Source: Blepharisma japonicum (lineage: Eukaryota > Ciliophora > Heterotrichea > Heterotrichida > Blepharismidae). From it: a DNA stretch of 64,000 nt. The position numbers and the translations under genes are program-made. Within the stretch, counting starts at the first letter, position 1. Every line of letters begins with the position of its first letter. Shown here in pieces: positions 42,407 to 53,859 of this stretch. The DNA lies in contig CATKHK010000081.1 in assembly GCA_949751835.1 (NCBI GenBank), positions 142,101 through 206,100 on the forward strand, written 5' to 3'. Under the pieces are notes generated by a model. That model was given only the letters and a program-made list of their open reading frames with translations. It did not search any database and had not been told where the DNA came from.

Positions 42407-45400
42407 TTATTCTAATTCTTCCCCACTTTCTTCTCCACTTTCTTCTCCACTTTCTTCATCACTTTCTTCATCAGAATCCTCTTCATCTTGTTTCTCTGCT
42501 TTCTTGTCTCCTTCTAACTTAGTCCATATCTTCTTCAGCATTTCTTCCATATTGTCAAACCTTTTGTTGTTCTGCAATTGAAATCTCCTTACATCTTTCT
42601 TGATAGTTGACACTCTGGTGTCAATATTTTTTTCTATTTCTTCAGATTCTTCACTCTTAAGTACTTGGAAATAAGATCTGTCTATACACTTTTTCTTCCA
42701 AAACATCAATGTTTCTATTTCACTGATCATTCCTAGTAATTCTTTTCTGTCTGCAATTTCTGCGTTTTCTTGAACTCTTCCAAAAGTGTCGCCCATGATT
42801 GAGATCAAGAGGTTTAGCATAATAATCATATTGATCATAGTAGCCAAGAACAAGCAGACCCATTGAGTTGAAGTAAAGCCAGTGGAGTCAAAATCTCCAA
42901 GGTCGAGTCTATATGAGAGTTTAATATAGTCGATTAGTTTAGGATCATTTTTATCCATAACTAAAAAGATAAATGCGAAAGCAAGAGTCGAGTAGAAGAG
43001 GAGGATAAGGAAAGATGTGATATCTTTTATTACTTGAGTAATCAGATTAATCATGTATCTCGTATTTTTAAAGACTCTGAAATAGGTGATTCCTCTCATT
43101 CACGAAACTACAACAAGTCCTACTAAAATATCGTAGCTAAGATCAGAGTGCTCGTTTTCTACCCAATTAAGAGATACATAGACTATAGTTAATATAGTTC
43201 TAATCGCATCAATATAATTCCAGACATCCTCTATATACTCCGAAGGTGATGTGATAAACTGGAATACTTCATAAGAAGACAGCAGTAAGCTGAAAATAAA
43301 AATAACCACCAAAGATAGCGATTGGCCTATAAAGTATAGTAAATAAACTGAAAGCAAAACCATATAGATTGTATATATGATTGCTTGCCAGTACATAGCC
43401 CATTTAAGATCTTCCCACTTATGATCTAATATATCTTGTATAAGCTTTGTCGTGAAAATAGCGGAATTAGGGCATTCTTCAAGGCTGTCTAAGAATTTTG
43501 TGCTTGCCTCAGATCCATTAATTAATGGAAGCCGCAAAGATGTTATCATGCATTCAACAGGTTTACCTTCAGACTTTTTTTGATCTTTCTGTAAGAAATT
43601 TGATTCTAATGGGTAAATTTCATTTGAGTGATAATAGATTGGGGTTTGCAATGACTCACCAACAAACTTAGCAAATTTCCCTTTATAAGGGGTGTAGATT
43701 AGCTTGTAAAACTTGGTTAAGGATGGATAGCCAAGCATATTAAGACCGATAATGCAGTCTTCTGATATGAAATTAAGGGCATTAGGATTTTCTTTTAAGA
43801 GCTTTCCAAAAGAAGACACAACTGCACTTACACAGCCTGATAACTGTTTTTTAATCGCAAAAGATAGAGCGTTTCCACCAAATTTGGTATTGAATAGTGA
43901 GCCTCCTTCATCAAGTGCTAATTTTAGCTGATTTGGATGGTTATAGTAAGAATAAAGGTGAAGAGTATTGATTCTATGCGGCATAATAATTCATTTGTCA
44001 TTCTCTGGCTTATGCTGCTTCCCTTTATAATTTATGAGGTCCATGACATATTTCATATAAGAAAACTCGCTGCCAGGTCCGGCAGCAATTGTAACCTCAG
44101 TTGCTAGAGGGTTTTTCTTAATAAATATATTATCAAGATAGCTTACCACTTCTTCATCTTCATCTTCATCTTCATCTTCATCTTCTTCTTCTTCTTCTTT
44201 TTCTTCTTTTTCTTCTTTTTCTTCTTTTTCTTGTTTTTCTTCTTCTTCTTCTTCTTTTTCTTCTTTTTCTTCTTCTTGTTCTTCTTCTTGTTCTTCTTTT
44301 TCTTCTTTTTCTTTTTTTTCTTCTTCTTTTTCTTCATTGTTTTCTTTTTCCTCATCTCCACTCTCTTCTTTTTCCTTATTTGGCTTTTGTTTTTTCTCGC
44401 TTTTATCTATCGCTGCCTTCTTTTTGTTTATTCTATATACTAAGTATTCTTCATCAGCTGTTAACAGAAAATAGATTATTTCCTGCTTGATATCATAATG
44501 AAATAGCTGATTATATGTATCAAGACTCCAAAATGAGATTTTTCCTTCATTGGTTACAACAATCATGTTTTTTTGATCTTCTACTATATGAATTTTATTC
44601 AAGGTTCCTCCAGCCTTTAATGTTGCTAATAATAATTGTACTTCCCAATTATATATAAATATTGAGCCATTATTACTACCAATTACAATGTTTTTTTCCT
44701 CTTGAAAAGTGCTTAATGCTGCTATTCTTTGATTTTTTTCTCCTTTAAGTGAAACCTTAAATTCCCCAGTAGAAATATCCCAGAAGTAAACAACCCCATT
44801 ACCATTTCCAGCAACAATAACATCGGAAGCTGGCAAGAAAATAATTTTTAAAATATATGAATCGCTTCCTTTGAATTCTTTGACTTTTTCCATGGTTTTC
44901 ACGTCCCATAAGAACACTTTTTGATCATACCCACCAGTTGCATAATATTTTTTATCAGGACTGACTGTTTGTGTTAAAATATAATCTGAGTTGTCATTTT
45001 CAAGAGGAATTTCAATATTTTCTTTGGTTATTAAGTTGTACTTTACTATCTCATACTCATTATGGAATATTATGGTATTCTCGTCGATGACTCTGTAATT
45101 CCCTACTCTGTAATCCTCTATTGGAGTTACCTCTTCAAACTTGTTAGTGGCCAAATCCCACTTTTTAAATGCGCCTTCATCATTACTTTTAATAAGCAAA
45201 TTATGTCCTGATGGAAAAATTTCGAAATCAGTTGCTTGTGCAGATAATTCTTTCGTGAACTCAGGAAAATTCAATGAGCAGAATTTCCCGTCAGGCCCAT
45301 TAGTGTATATAACTTTTCCATCAGTGGAAAGCTTCACAAAAACAATGACATTATTATGGACTTGAACTTCTGAGATTTGTTCCTTATTTTTAATATTCCA

Positions 45401-46309
45401 AAACTTAAGCTTTCCTTTTACATCTCCTGCAATTATAGTCTTTTCATCATTCGCTATTGCAATTGAGTGAATGTTTGTCTCCATTTTGAAAACTTTGAAG
45501 ACTTCCAAAGGGTTCACATTAACAATAACTGCAATTCCGTCAGAAGCTGCTATGATTTTGGATTGGCTAGGGGAGAACTCCAGATAGCGGATGATATTAA
45601 TGTCGATGTTCACTTCTTTTTTGCTTGAAGTTTGTAAATTCCTTAACATCAATTTACCATTGTTTGAACAAGTTGCAAACTCTCCAATTCTTGATAAAGC
45701 CATTTCATGAAAATTCCCTTTGAGGATATCTTCTCTTTCTTGAAAATTTTCAGGGTTGACTTTTACAATTTTTTCCCCGCTTAATAGGACATATAAAGAA
45801 TTTTGATCATACGACTGAATCATTTTTGAGATTTCGTTATAGAACTCGAAGGTTTTTTCTCTGACTGGTAAAAGTGAAGGAAGCTTAACTTCATAAAGAG
45901 ATGTTTCGCTAGCGAATACTGCTTTTTGCTCTCCTTTTAGAACGGCAATGCTAGTTAACACTTCACTGATTTTCTTCTCTTCAAACTTTTTGGTCTTCAT
46001 GTCAATATAAAGGGCACTCCCTTCATAGGTAGCAGCAAGGTAATGGGTGTCATCTGAAAGCTTTACCCAATTAGAGATTCTGTAAGGCATGTGGACTTCT
46101 GAAGGTAGAAGACTGCTGAAAGTATTTGAAATATTAGTTATGGCCTTATGCATTGACTCAAACATTGTTTCCTCATTACCAACTTTAATTGGGATAGGAT
46201 TGATTTGGTTAGCTTTGGAATCTTTGTTTGATATCATCGAAAGAAGAGCAGCTTTTTCCAATGATTTGACGTCGCCTAGAAGAGGTTTAGATAACTGAGT
46301 ATTATCCAT
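42407..46309 (-). CDS. WD40-TRP fusion: WD40-like propellers, acidic linker and TRP-like channel, copy A
   Basis: 1300 residues, rebuilt by reading TGA as Trp at 43991-43993 and 43100-43102. Residues ~75-620 are WD40-like beta-propeller repeats (KLKFWNIKNKE, KVFLWDVKTMEK, VVYFWDISTGE, KISFWSLDTYN). A very acidic Glu/Lys tract (~635-735) follows, then an ankyrin-like helical stretch and six hydrophobic helices (~970-1190). The channel part has WNYIDAIRT (S3-like), SWMRGITYFRVFKNTR (S4/S5 linker) and LNLLISIMGDTFGRVQ (S6), best matching TRPV/TRPA-type cation channels. The C-tail is a coiled coil ending in acidic repeats. A calcium-permeable channel with a propeller sensor domain is inferred. 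Two plus-strand paralogs are in the window. Confidence 0.85.
44150..44400 (-). repeat. simple-sequence acidic tract inside channel gene
   Basis: About 250 bp of GAA/GAG/AAA-type codons on the minus strand, translating to Glu/Lys with a final Asp-Glu run. It stays open in more than one frame on both strands, which explains the shadow ORFs there. Paralog B has only a short version. Confidence 0.9.
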
Positions 46310-46394
46310 TTATTTTCTTATATATGCTTTGCAATAAAATCAACCTAAATAATTTTATTAAAAATGGATAAATTCTTTCTAGCCACTGATTTTT

Positions 46395-46880
46395 TAGAAC
46401 TTTATTAGTAATTTTTTCTATTAAATATCATTTTTCAAAGTTTTCCAAACACTAAAAACTTTAAAAGCCTAGGGTATTCTATATAAAACTTACAATTTGA
46501 AAAGCTTTGGCTACATTTACGTATGGATCTGCGCTATAGGCTTGATTTTTTCCCAAGCATTGAAGCATTGAAACCTTTTCTTGCAAATTTCTTTTTGTTG
46601 TGTTCATCCAATATGCTTTCTTGTGCAACTGAAAAATATAAAAATACACAGCCCATGCATAGATTTTTCATTCACCAGCTTTATATTTATGGCCGAAAAT
46701 TTCCATATTTCACGATTCATCTAGGCTGGTTTCGATAATTTCGCTTTCTTTCAATCTTCTTTTCATTTGTCGATGCTCCTATAAATATTTGAAGTATCTC
46801 AATAATTTTGTATTGATTTCTACATACGTATTTTTAAGTTATATTTTCCTTCCATAAACTGAATAGTGAGCATAATAAAA
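46395..46880 (-). pseudogene. relic of the Sfi1-like gene (3' part)
   Basis: Read on the minus strand it follows the gene at 52152-53000 from the TVLLCSLF region to the end, with frameshifts and stops. The 15-nt intron is still recognisable as GTAAGTTTTATATAG. Confidence 0.8.
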
Positions 46881-47200
46881 TTTTGTTAAGAATATTAGAT
46901 TGAAAACTCTTTACTAAATTACGATTGAATTTACGCATAAGCTTGAATCACGGTGACAAATCAGAATTAGCAATTAAATGTATCGAAAAAATTGTAGATG
47001 AAGCCACTTTTGTAACATTGCATCAGCGTTGTTTGCTTCACGATAACCCAAGAGGTAGTAATAAATGACTCTCTATATATCTATAGCTAAATAAAGTATG
47101 AAAAAGAATTTAGCTTAAATTTCACATCATAATAATAACACATTTTCTTTGACTGGGAAAAGTGAAGAATATTGCTTTTTTCTTCATCTTTTGAAATGGC
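46881..47200 (-). repeat. inverted copy of 61270-61560
   Basis: Reverse complement matches the plus strand at 61270-61560 over about 290 bp (for example CTTGAATCA...AATTAGCAATTAAATG). No gene recognised in it. Confidence 0.7.
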
Positions 47201-47545
47201 AGCATAGCTTTCTTCTGATCATATTTTTGCGTTCTAGTGCCGATATGAAAAGCAAGCCCTTTCCAGGCACTAGACAGATAATGGATTTAATCTGAAAGCT
47301 TTGCTGTATTGAAGGACCTGCAAGGCACGCTGACTTCCGAAGGTAGAAGACAATTAAAAACAGCTGAATGTTAATAGGGCATCTTTCACTGGATCCAGCA
47401 GTGCTCTATCATTACTAACTTGGATAGTGACAGGACTAATTTGATTAGACTTAAATTCTTTGTCTACAGTGATAGAGCATCTTTTTCCAATGGCTCCACA
47501 TCGCTTAGAAGAGGTTTAGATAACTGAAAATTATCGATTTATTTT
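47150..47545 (-). pseudogene. relic of WD40-TRP gene, 5' part
   Basis: On the minus strand it begins like the intact genes (ATGG near 47540, then AGTTATCTAAACCTCTTC) and runs through the first ~120 codons with frameshifts and missing bases. It is most like the relic at 60833-61300. Confidence 0.85.
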
Positions 47546-47559
47546 CTTATGCAATGATT

Positions 47560-48245
47560 TTAAAGAAAATCAAGTTCTCTATTGTTAATCATTAGTATTA
47601 AAGATAATCGTAATTTTACAAAAGCCCTAAATTTTAGGTTTCTAAATTGATGAATTTTGTTATTATAGGATACGGATTATTAAAATTTTATTAAATAATA
47701 GGATTTAGATCATATAATTTCAGAAATAATTGCAGGTGCTGAAAATTTATATAAATTTACAAATTAAAAGTTTCATCTGTATTTTTCTTATGGATAACTG
47801 TTGGTATTTGATTTTTCCATGCTTTAAATTCACTTTTGTTAGGCTTTTTATAGTATGCTTTAATGAATTTTCCTATATAAATGAAAATATGTAAAAATTA
47901 AATTTTTCCATGCAAAATCCCTTTGCTTAGAGCATTTATAAGTAACTCAGTAACTAGTAGAACTACAGAATATTCCTCTATTATATTCAAAAAATCCTTA
48001 ACTGGATCTTTATGGCGCTTTTTACTATAGCAATCTTTATTCTTGCATCAAGATAATTATACATTGGACATTGAGTTGAGTTTTAAAGTTAGATTTTTTT
48101 TGTTGACGTTAACTGGCATCTATGTATTTGCCTCCTTAATACTGAATTTTCGTGTGAAAGAGTTTTATAAAATTTTAATCTATAACATAATCTTAACTTA
48201 ACTTATGATAATGTCTTGTTTGAAATTTTTAATGCTCTACTCACA
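47560..48245 (-). pseudogene. relic of Sfi1-like 3' end plus dispersed repeat
   Basis: The minus strand matches 57620-58450 on the plus strand in one continuous run: the ~230-bp noncoding repeat (48040-48245), a spacer, the Sfi1-like 3' remnant (about 47770-47930) and the leader that precedes the channel ATG. Confidence 0.8.
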
Positions 48246-48249
48246 TCAG

Positions 48250-48445
48250 GACATTTTCCTATAAAGTGTAGTAAATAAACTGAAAGCCAAGCCATATAGA
48301 TTGTATATATGATTGCTTGCCAATACATAGCCCATTTAAGATCTTCCACTTATGATCTAATATATCTTGTATAAGTTTAGTGGTAAAAATAGCGGAATTT
48401 GGAGATTCTTCAAGACTGTCTAAGAAATCAGTGCTTGCTTTACAA
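48250..48445 (-). pseudogene. relic of WD40-TRP channel segment
   Basis: Nearly identical to the S1 region of the intact genes (43330-43510, 56480-56640), for example TATATGATTGCTTGCCA and CCATTTAAGATCTTCC, but one base short and cut off on both sides. Confidence 0.88.
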
Positions 48446-49111
48446 TGAAATGGACAAAAACCTACTCACAATCTTCAAAAAAATTCTGTTCCACATGTAA
48501 TTCAATTTCAGCCCATAAAAATTCCCAATAAACTTTACAAGAAGATCACTTTCATAATTTGGAAACACTTGCTAGTGCATACATAAATGGTGATCACTAA
48601 AAGCTAAGCAATTACTATCATCAGCCTCTCTTCATAACTAATATAAAGATTCAGTCGTGAAAGCTTTGCTTTGATGTTTTGCAAAGCTCTTCTAGCATTA
48701 CTACAATATTTATTTATAAAATTTAGGAAGTCCAATGCAAAATCATTATAGCTTATTCTAATTCGAATCCACTTAAATTATTGTAATTTCAAATTTATTT
48801 AAACAAATTAATTTACTAAAATACCACCTTGCGCCATTTAATTTTTCTGCACTTAATTAATCTATCAATAATCATATAATTTTAAAGTTTAAAATCCTTT
48901 AGTAATTTGAACTTTATGATCACTATATGCATAATTATGGGTTTCACTCATTTATAATAGATAAATAATTTTATCATAAAATTAGTGCGCATAGTTAAAA
49001 TTCATAATGCCTCACTCGTTCTTTATATAAAAATAAAATATAATAAATATTTTAAGATTTGAGACATTATAAATCACAGGTATAAATTTAATTAAATTAA
49101 ATATCATATTT
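48446..49111. other. region without a supported gene
   Basis: About 48470-48640 on the plus strand reads like a decayed coding piece (a C-S-T-C pair then HKNSQ, with TAA codons). The rest is AT-rich with nothing recognised. Confidence 0.35.
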
Positions 49112-51264
49112 CTAAAATAAAATAATAATTCCTTGAGGAGCAGCAACTCTAGGATAATCATATAGATTATATTTTTGATTCACTTCTATTGCAATCATAC
49201 TTTTGCTATTCAAATTAAATTTGAAAGATTCATCTTTTTTCCCCTCAGTTTTTGAGGCAATATAGATTTCTTCATTACTATATACTGTATCAAGCTGATA
49301 AGGATGCTTATCATTGATTTTTGATTTACAATTTTTTTTCCAAACTTTATCACATCCTATGTCACTTCATAGACTGATCCTTGACACTCAAATAAATATA
49401 ACCTCTCTTTTGCACTTGCCAATATTTTTCTTGTATAGAGCAGAGCAGCTTATTACTCAATCTGGGATGACAATAGAGATCTGACTCATGGAGTTCGCTC
49501 GAACTAGCAATAGCCAAACCAACTCCAGTTTACAAATGGCAATAATAGGCACACTTCTCAACCCATAGGAATTGTTTGCCAATTGCTGCTTTCAAAACTT
49601 CATGAATTAGATTCCTTTTGGTAGCCCAGGGTGAGCAATGAGTCGTCCTGAGCGATATGAGATGCAAATTTAACATGAATAATATGATAAGTATCTCGAA
49701 AAATAAAATATTTTCTTAATTTTGAGCTTATGTGCCCAGTATCTGCTTTTGGAATTTTCTTCAGCTCAAATTATTTATTTTGTGATAAATCAAACCTTTC
49801 AGCGATACTTAAAAATCCGCTTTTATTTCTTCCCCCAAACCTATAAATATTACCATCATAATATATGAGTGATGAACAATTACAGCATGATCCCGGTGGA
49901 AGTGACTTTAGAGCAAACGTATCACTAATTATAAAAGTAAAGCTTTTATGACTAGAAGATTTTCCGCAGCAAAACAGTTGACCATTTGAAATCTGTAAGA
50001 TAGATATGCCATGATTAAATATAAAATTTCTTTCGGATAGTATATGTTCATCTTCTGACTTGCTTTTAATATCATAAATAATTAGAGAGCCCATAGTTTT
50101 ATAAAATAGAAAGTAGCATGATCTCTTTTTATGATAAGCACAGACATATCTCTTATAAGCCTCTTTAAGAGGAGAGGGTTATTAGACTCTATACCTCAAT
50201 AAAATTTGCTTTCATAGAAAAATCGTTTAAATTCTTTATCTATTTCTTCTTTGTTTGCATCTTTTCAAATTTCGCATGTTTTGCAATTCAATTCTTTAAT
50301 TTTCATAGAAGTTCATTCTTCATCTCCTAAATGTCTATTTGTTTTATTTTCTTCATTATCTAAAGAATATTTTTTTATTTCCAATTGCTCTTTAAGATTT
50401 AAAATCTTGTTATATAAATTTTCAAATAATAACACTAAGAATAAGAATACGATAAATTATTATTGACAGGTTGGAGATTGCCAACTCCAACATTCAAGGT
50501 GTCCGGGTTTGCATAATAACACTAAATTGTTCCTCAATCAATTCTAATTTATTTTTCCACTAAGTCATTAATTTTTTCTTAAATTCCCAAAACTCTTTTT
50601 TTTCTTGTCTATTTCCTCTTCCATTGCTTTAATAGAATTTTCAAACTTCTCAATAGCATTCTTATCATAGATTTGTATTATATCGCTTTTATTTAGAATA
50701 TTTTCTATTTCGTTAATTTTTTCATTTAAAAACATTTTTATCCTTTTTTGAATTATTTCTTCAATATATTTACTTAGATCATGAATAAATTCAGAATTTA
50801 ATATTGCTGGAAAAACTATTTTTAGCTCTTCAATAGCATCCTCTGGTTCTAATATTAGAAGTTTTACTAATGGATCTTCATCATATAATGAAAACTGTTC
50901 GATTTGGACTATCTTTGAGCTTGCCTTTTTGAGATCCTTTATTTCTGAATTTATATAATTCAAAGATTCATGAAGGCGAGTTTCTATATTTGAAGCAGCT
51001 TCAGTATGGCACTTTAAAAGAATTTCTTTGAGCATATTTTTGTTTGACTGAGACTTTAAGAGAACTTCAATAACTGCCTTTTGTGTTTCTTTATCTGCTT
51101 CTAATATATAAAGCTCGTATTTATGGCCTTTTGAAGGGGCTCTTGTTTTAAGATGCTTCCCCAAGATGAATATCACAGAAGTGCACGAGCTTTGGAGAAG
51201 TGCAATGACATAAATATTCAGCTAAATTCTCGCAATTAGAAAATGAGCAATTGTGAGTCTCCAT
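49112..51264 (-). pseudogene. broken kelch gene with N-terminal Cys/His zinc-like motif
   Basis: Pieces of one gene lie in order on the minus strand. The start METHNCSFSNC...CHCTSPKLVHFCDIHL resembles a B-box-like zinc motif and shifts frame at a CCCC run (51159-51162). A coiled coil follows (to 50568), then a stop and a small hairpin-containing disruption (50466-50530). Next come KEQLEIKKYSLDNEE and a second Cys pair, another frame change near 50125, and kelch blades (IYRFGGRNKSG) ending SQNK-TAA at 49771, where kin would have Trp (TGA). Kelch-like sequence and a C-terminal piece continue to a TAG at 49112. Several lesions make it non-functional unless some are assembly errors. Confidence 0.65.
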
Positions 51265-51749
51265 TATATATATAATTAAATAATTGCTATTGTATTATTT
51301 TTTAACTATAGTTATTTATTAATGCGAGCTCCACAACACTCCCTAATCCTCAATAAATTTCATTAAAGATAATTTTATGCACAAAATATTTAGTGCTAAC
51401 TATAATAAAAGCAGAGTTTATTCTACATTCAACCTTCATTTTTGAGATCAAAAATTCGCCAAAATTCTGTTTCTCTAAAATAACTGCCTATACCAAATAA
51501 ATTTGTTCGGCTATTTTTTCATCAAAACTATATTTATTAAAACCTTAATTTCCCTTTATTCGTAACTTTCCCAAATAACCTTCTAAATTCTTATGAAAAA
51601 TTCTTTCTTTTTGCTGAAAATATTTTAAAACGATATTAAACTTAAATAAGACAAAACCCTCTACACTTGTTGGACTAAGATCCTCTTACCTACAGAATTT
51701 AAAACAATAATCATTTTTCAAGTATTTTCCCTACTTAAGCTATAATATT
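51265..51749. other. AT-rich intergenic region
   Basis: 485 bp between two minus-strand units; no ORF, repeat or RNA gene that I can support. Confidence 0.5.
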
Positions 51750-52061
51750 TTACTTATGAGATATGTCTATAATATCACCATCTGGATTGACAATCTTCCC
51801 ATCCAGTAATGGACGCAGTTTTTCTAACTCTACCATAAAATCAAGACTATCCAGCTCATTTTCATCTTTTAGTTCTACATTTACAATGTCTCCTGTCGCA
51901 TTCACAATTTTTCCGTCCATCAATGCACGTAAATCTTCCAGCTCAGTCATGAAATCCAAGTTGTCAAGTTCATTTTCTTCTTCGTCGTGGCTATAATTGT
52001 GGGTGCTGGCCTCTCTCGGTTCCATATTCATGAGCTTAATTATAATGAAATCTGCTATCAT
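51750..52061 (-). CDS. small acidic protein with two tandem repeats
   Basis: 103 residues from the ATG at 52061; ATGs at 52031 and 52025 are alternatives that drop a short hydrophobic start. The body consists of two 31-residue repeats, ELDNLDFMTELEDLRALMD and ELDSLDFMVELEKLRPLLD, each followed by GKIVN-x-x-GDI. The pattern of an amphipathic helix then a short beta-like GKIV/GDI strand is regular. I do not recognise a family. Repeats differ at protein level yet stay in register, which suggests real coding. It is divergent from the Sfi1-like gene with a 90-bp gap. Confidence 0.6.
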   Translation of the reverse strand: MIADFIIIKLMNMEPREASTHNYSHDEEENELDNLDFMTELEDLRALMDGKIVNATGDIVNVELKDENELDSLDFMVELEKLRPLLDGKIVNPDGDIIDISHK

Positions 52062-52151
52062 TAGATAACATTTGACATTATTTGAGTAATTTTCTATTGT
52101 GTCATAGATAGAATGCCATTATCCTGTTTTCTTCATTTTTATAGTTAAAAT

Positions 52152-53000
52152 ATGATGAAGAGTGCAAAAGTTGTCAATGAAGTTTATCAGTCCCAAAGGC
52201 CACCAAGATCAGCAAGAACTCCTATAAAGCAAGGTATTCAAACCCCTGAAAAAATAAGGATGAATCGAAGTGGAAACATTGAACTCGAAAAAAATCAAGG
52301 TGCAGGAGTGCAGATAAGAAGGGTCAAGCCAAAAACGTTATATAAATCTAGAAGCTTGGAGCATTCAAAATCTTTTACAACGATAGATGACTTAAAAGAG
52401 ATCACAACCGAATATTCCGAGCAGGTTAAAAGGCTCCAGATAATTTTGTCTAAAATAGAATACAAGCTGAAAAGAAAAGGGCTTGATCTATGGAAAAACG
52501 AGCTTGAAAGAGTAAATCAAAGGAGTAATTGGCACTATAACACAGTTTTATTATGTTCATTATTCAATTTATGGAAGGAAAATATAGCCAAAAAGAAATA
52601 TATGGAAATCAATACGGAATTGATTGAGATACTCAAAAAATTTAAAGAAGCTTTGACAAGTGAAAAAGAGATAGAAGAAAGCGATAGTTTGGAAACCAGT
52701 TTAGATGAAAAATCATGAAAGACAGAAATAGCCAATGAAAAATATAAAAGTTGACTAATGAAAAAGTCTATGCATGGGCTGCTTGATTTTTATATTTTTT
52801 CAGTTACACAAGAAAACACATTGGATGAATACTACAAGCAAAAATTAGCAAAAAAAGCTTTTAATGCTTGGGAAAATAGCTCCTATAGCACAGATCCATA
52901 CGAAAATGTAGTTGAAGCTTTTAAACTTGTAATGTTTATATAGAATACTCTAGGTTTTAAAGTTTTCAGTGCTTGGAAAGCTTTGAAAAATTATAATTAA
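52152..53000 (+). CDS. Sfi1-like protein (putative centrin-binding repeats)
   Basis: Exons 52152-52928 and 52944-53000, joined across a 15-nt intron, give 277 residues with two TGA-Trp codons. The first 100 residues are basic and disordered. Further on, helical segments end in the Sfi1 signature L-x-x-F/A-x-x-W: LLCSLFNLWKEN, KKAFNAWENS and GFKVFSAWKALKN. In Sfi1 such helices bind centrin at basal bodies and in contractile fibres. Only three repeats are seen, so the family call is moderate. Its 3' half is copied as relics at eight or more places in the window, next to channel gene copies. Confidence 0.65.
52929..52943 (+). other. 15-nt intron
   Basis: GTAATGTTTATATAG; phase 0; removal of the in-frame TAG adds the last Sfi1-like repeat. 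The intron is also visible in several relics. Confidence 0.88.
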
Positions 53001-53089
53001 TACTACGATAGCAAATTAAAAATATATTATCAGCGTTATCCCTTTTAAGTTCTTATCAGTTTAATATGTAAACTAAATTTTATGAGATA

Positions 53090-53335
53090 TTTCTGTTACT
53101 TATAACTTATCCAGATATAGATTCATAATTTTATAAAGCACTTTCACGCGAAATTCTAAGTATTAAAGTGGTAAATACATAGACTCAGTCAATACAAAAA
53201 TTAAGTTAAAAGCCAGCTCAATGTCAATATACATTAAATTTCATTTAACCTGATCGCATCAATAGAAGGTGATGAGGCACAATTTTAGTACTTAGAAATA
53301 ACACTGCAGCTGCAATTTCCATGAAAATTATCTTT
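53090..53335 (+). repeat. about 230-bp dispersed noncoding repeat
   Basis: Matches 57620-57870 (shared TTCATAATTTTATAAA-type start, GTAAATACATAGA, TAGAAATAACACT) with many changes; lies just after the Sfi1-like gene. Confidence 0.7.
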
Positions 53336-53737
53336 TAGCCAAAAAGCATTTGAAAATCAATACAGAGTTGATTCAGATGCCCAAAAATATTAAAGATGCT
53401 TGGCAAGTGAGAAGGTAATAAAAGAAGTGAGGTTTGGAAAACAGTTTAGATAAAATACTGTGAAAGACAGAAATGGCTATCGAGAAATATAAAAGTTAAC
53501 TAATAAAAATGACTATGTATGTGTGATTAATTATAATATATTTTCAGCTACACAAGAATGCAAATTGGATGAATTATGCAAGCAAATATCTTGCAAGAAA
53601 AGTTTAATGCTTGAGAAAGCCTATAGCGCATATCCATAAGAAAATGTAGTCAAAGCTTTAAACTTGTAAGTTTTATATATAATACTCTAGGCCTTAAAGT
53701 TTTCAGTTCTTGGAAAACTTTGAAAAAGTATAATTAA
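53336..53737 (+). pseudogene. relic of the Sfi1-like gene (3' part)
   Basis: Follows 52580-53000 with stops and frameshifts; the final Trp-repeat is still readable, and the intron has decayed (GTAAGTTTTATATATAA). Confidence 0.85.
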
Positions 53738-53859
53738 TACAAAAAATCGCCAATTAAGGATCTAAAAAATCAGCTGCTAGAAAATATTAGCCCTTTTAAT
53801 AAAATTTAATCAAAAATATTTAGGCAGGATTTATTGTTTCAGTAAATACAAGAAAATAA

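Noticed and set aside
44231-44443. Plus-strand poly-Phe ORF and a poly-Lys ORF on the minus strand
   Set aside because: Both are shadows of the low-complexity acidic tract of the channel gene in other frames.
46523-46738. Plus-strand ORF of 71 codons
   Set aside because: It is antisense to an Sfi1-like relic.
49771-50094. Short intact kelch gene
   Set aside because: The standard ORF is only the middle of a longer broken kelch gene with sequence continuing on both sides.
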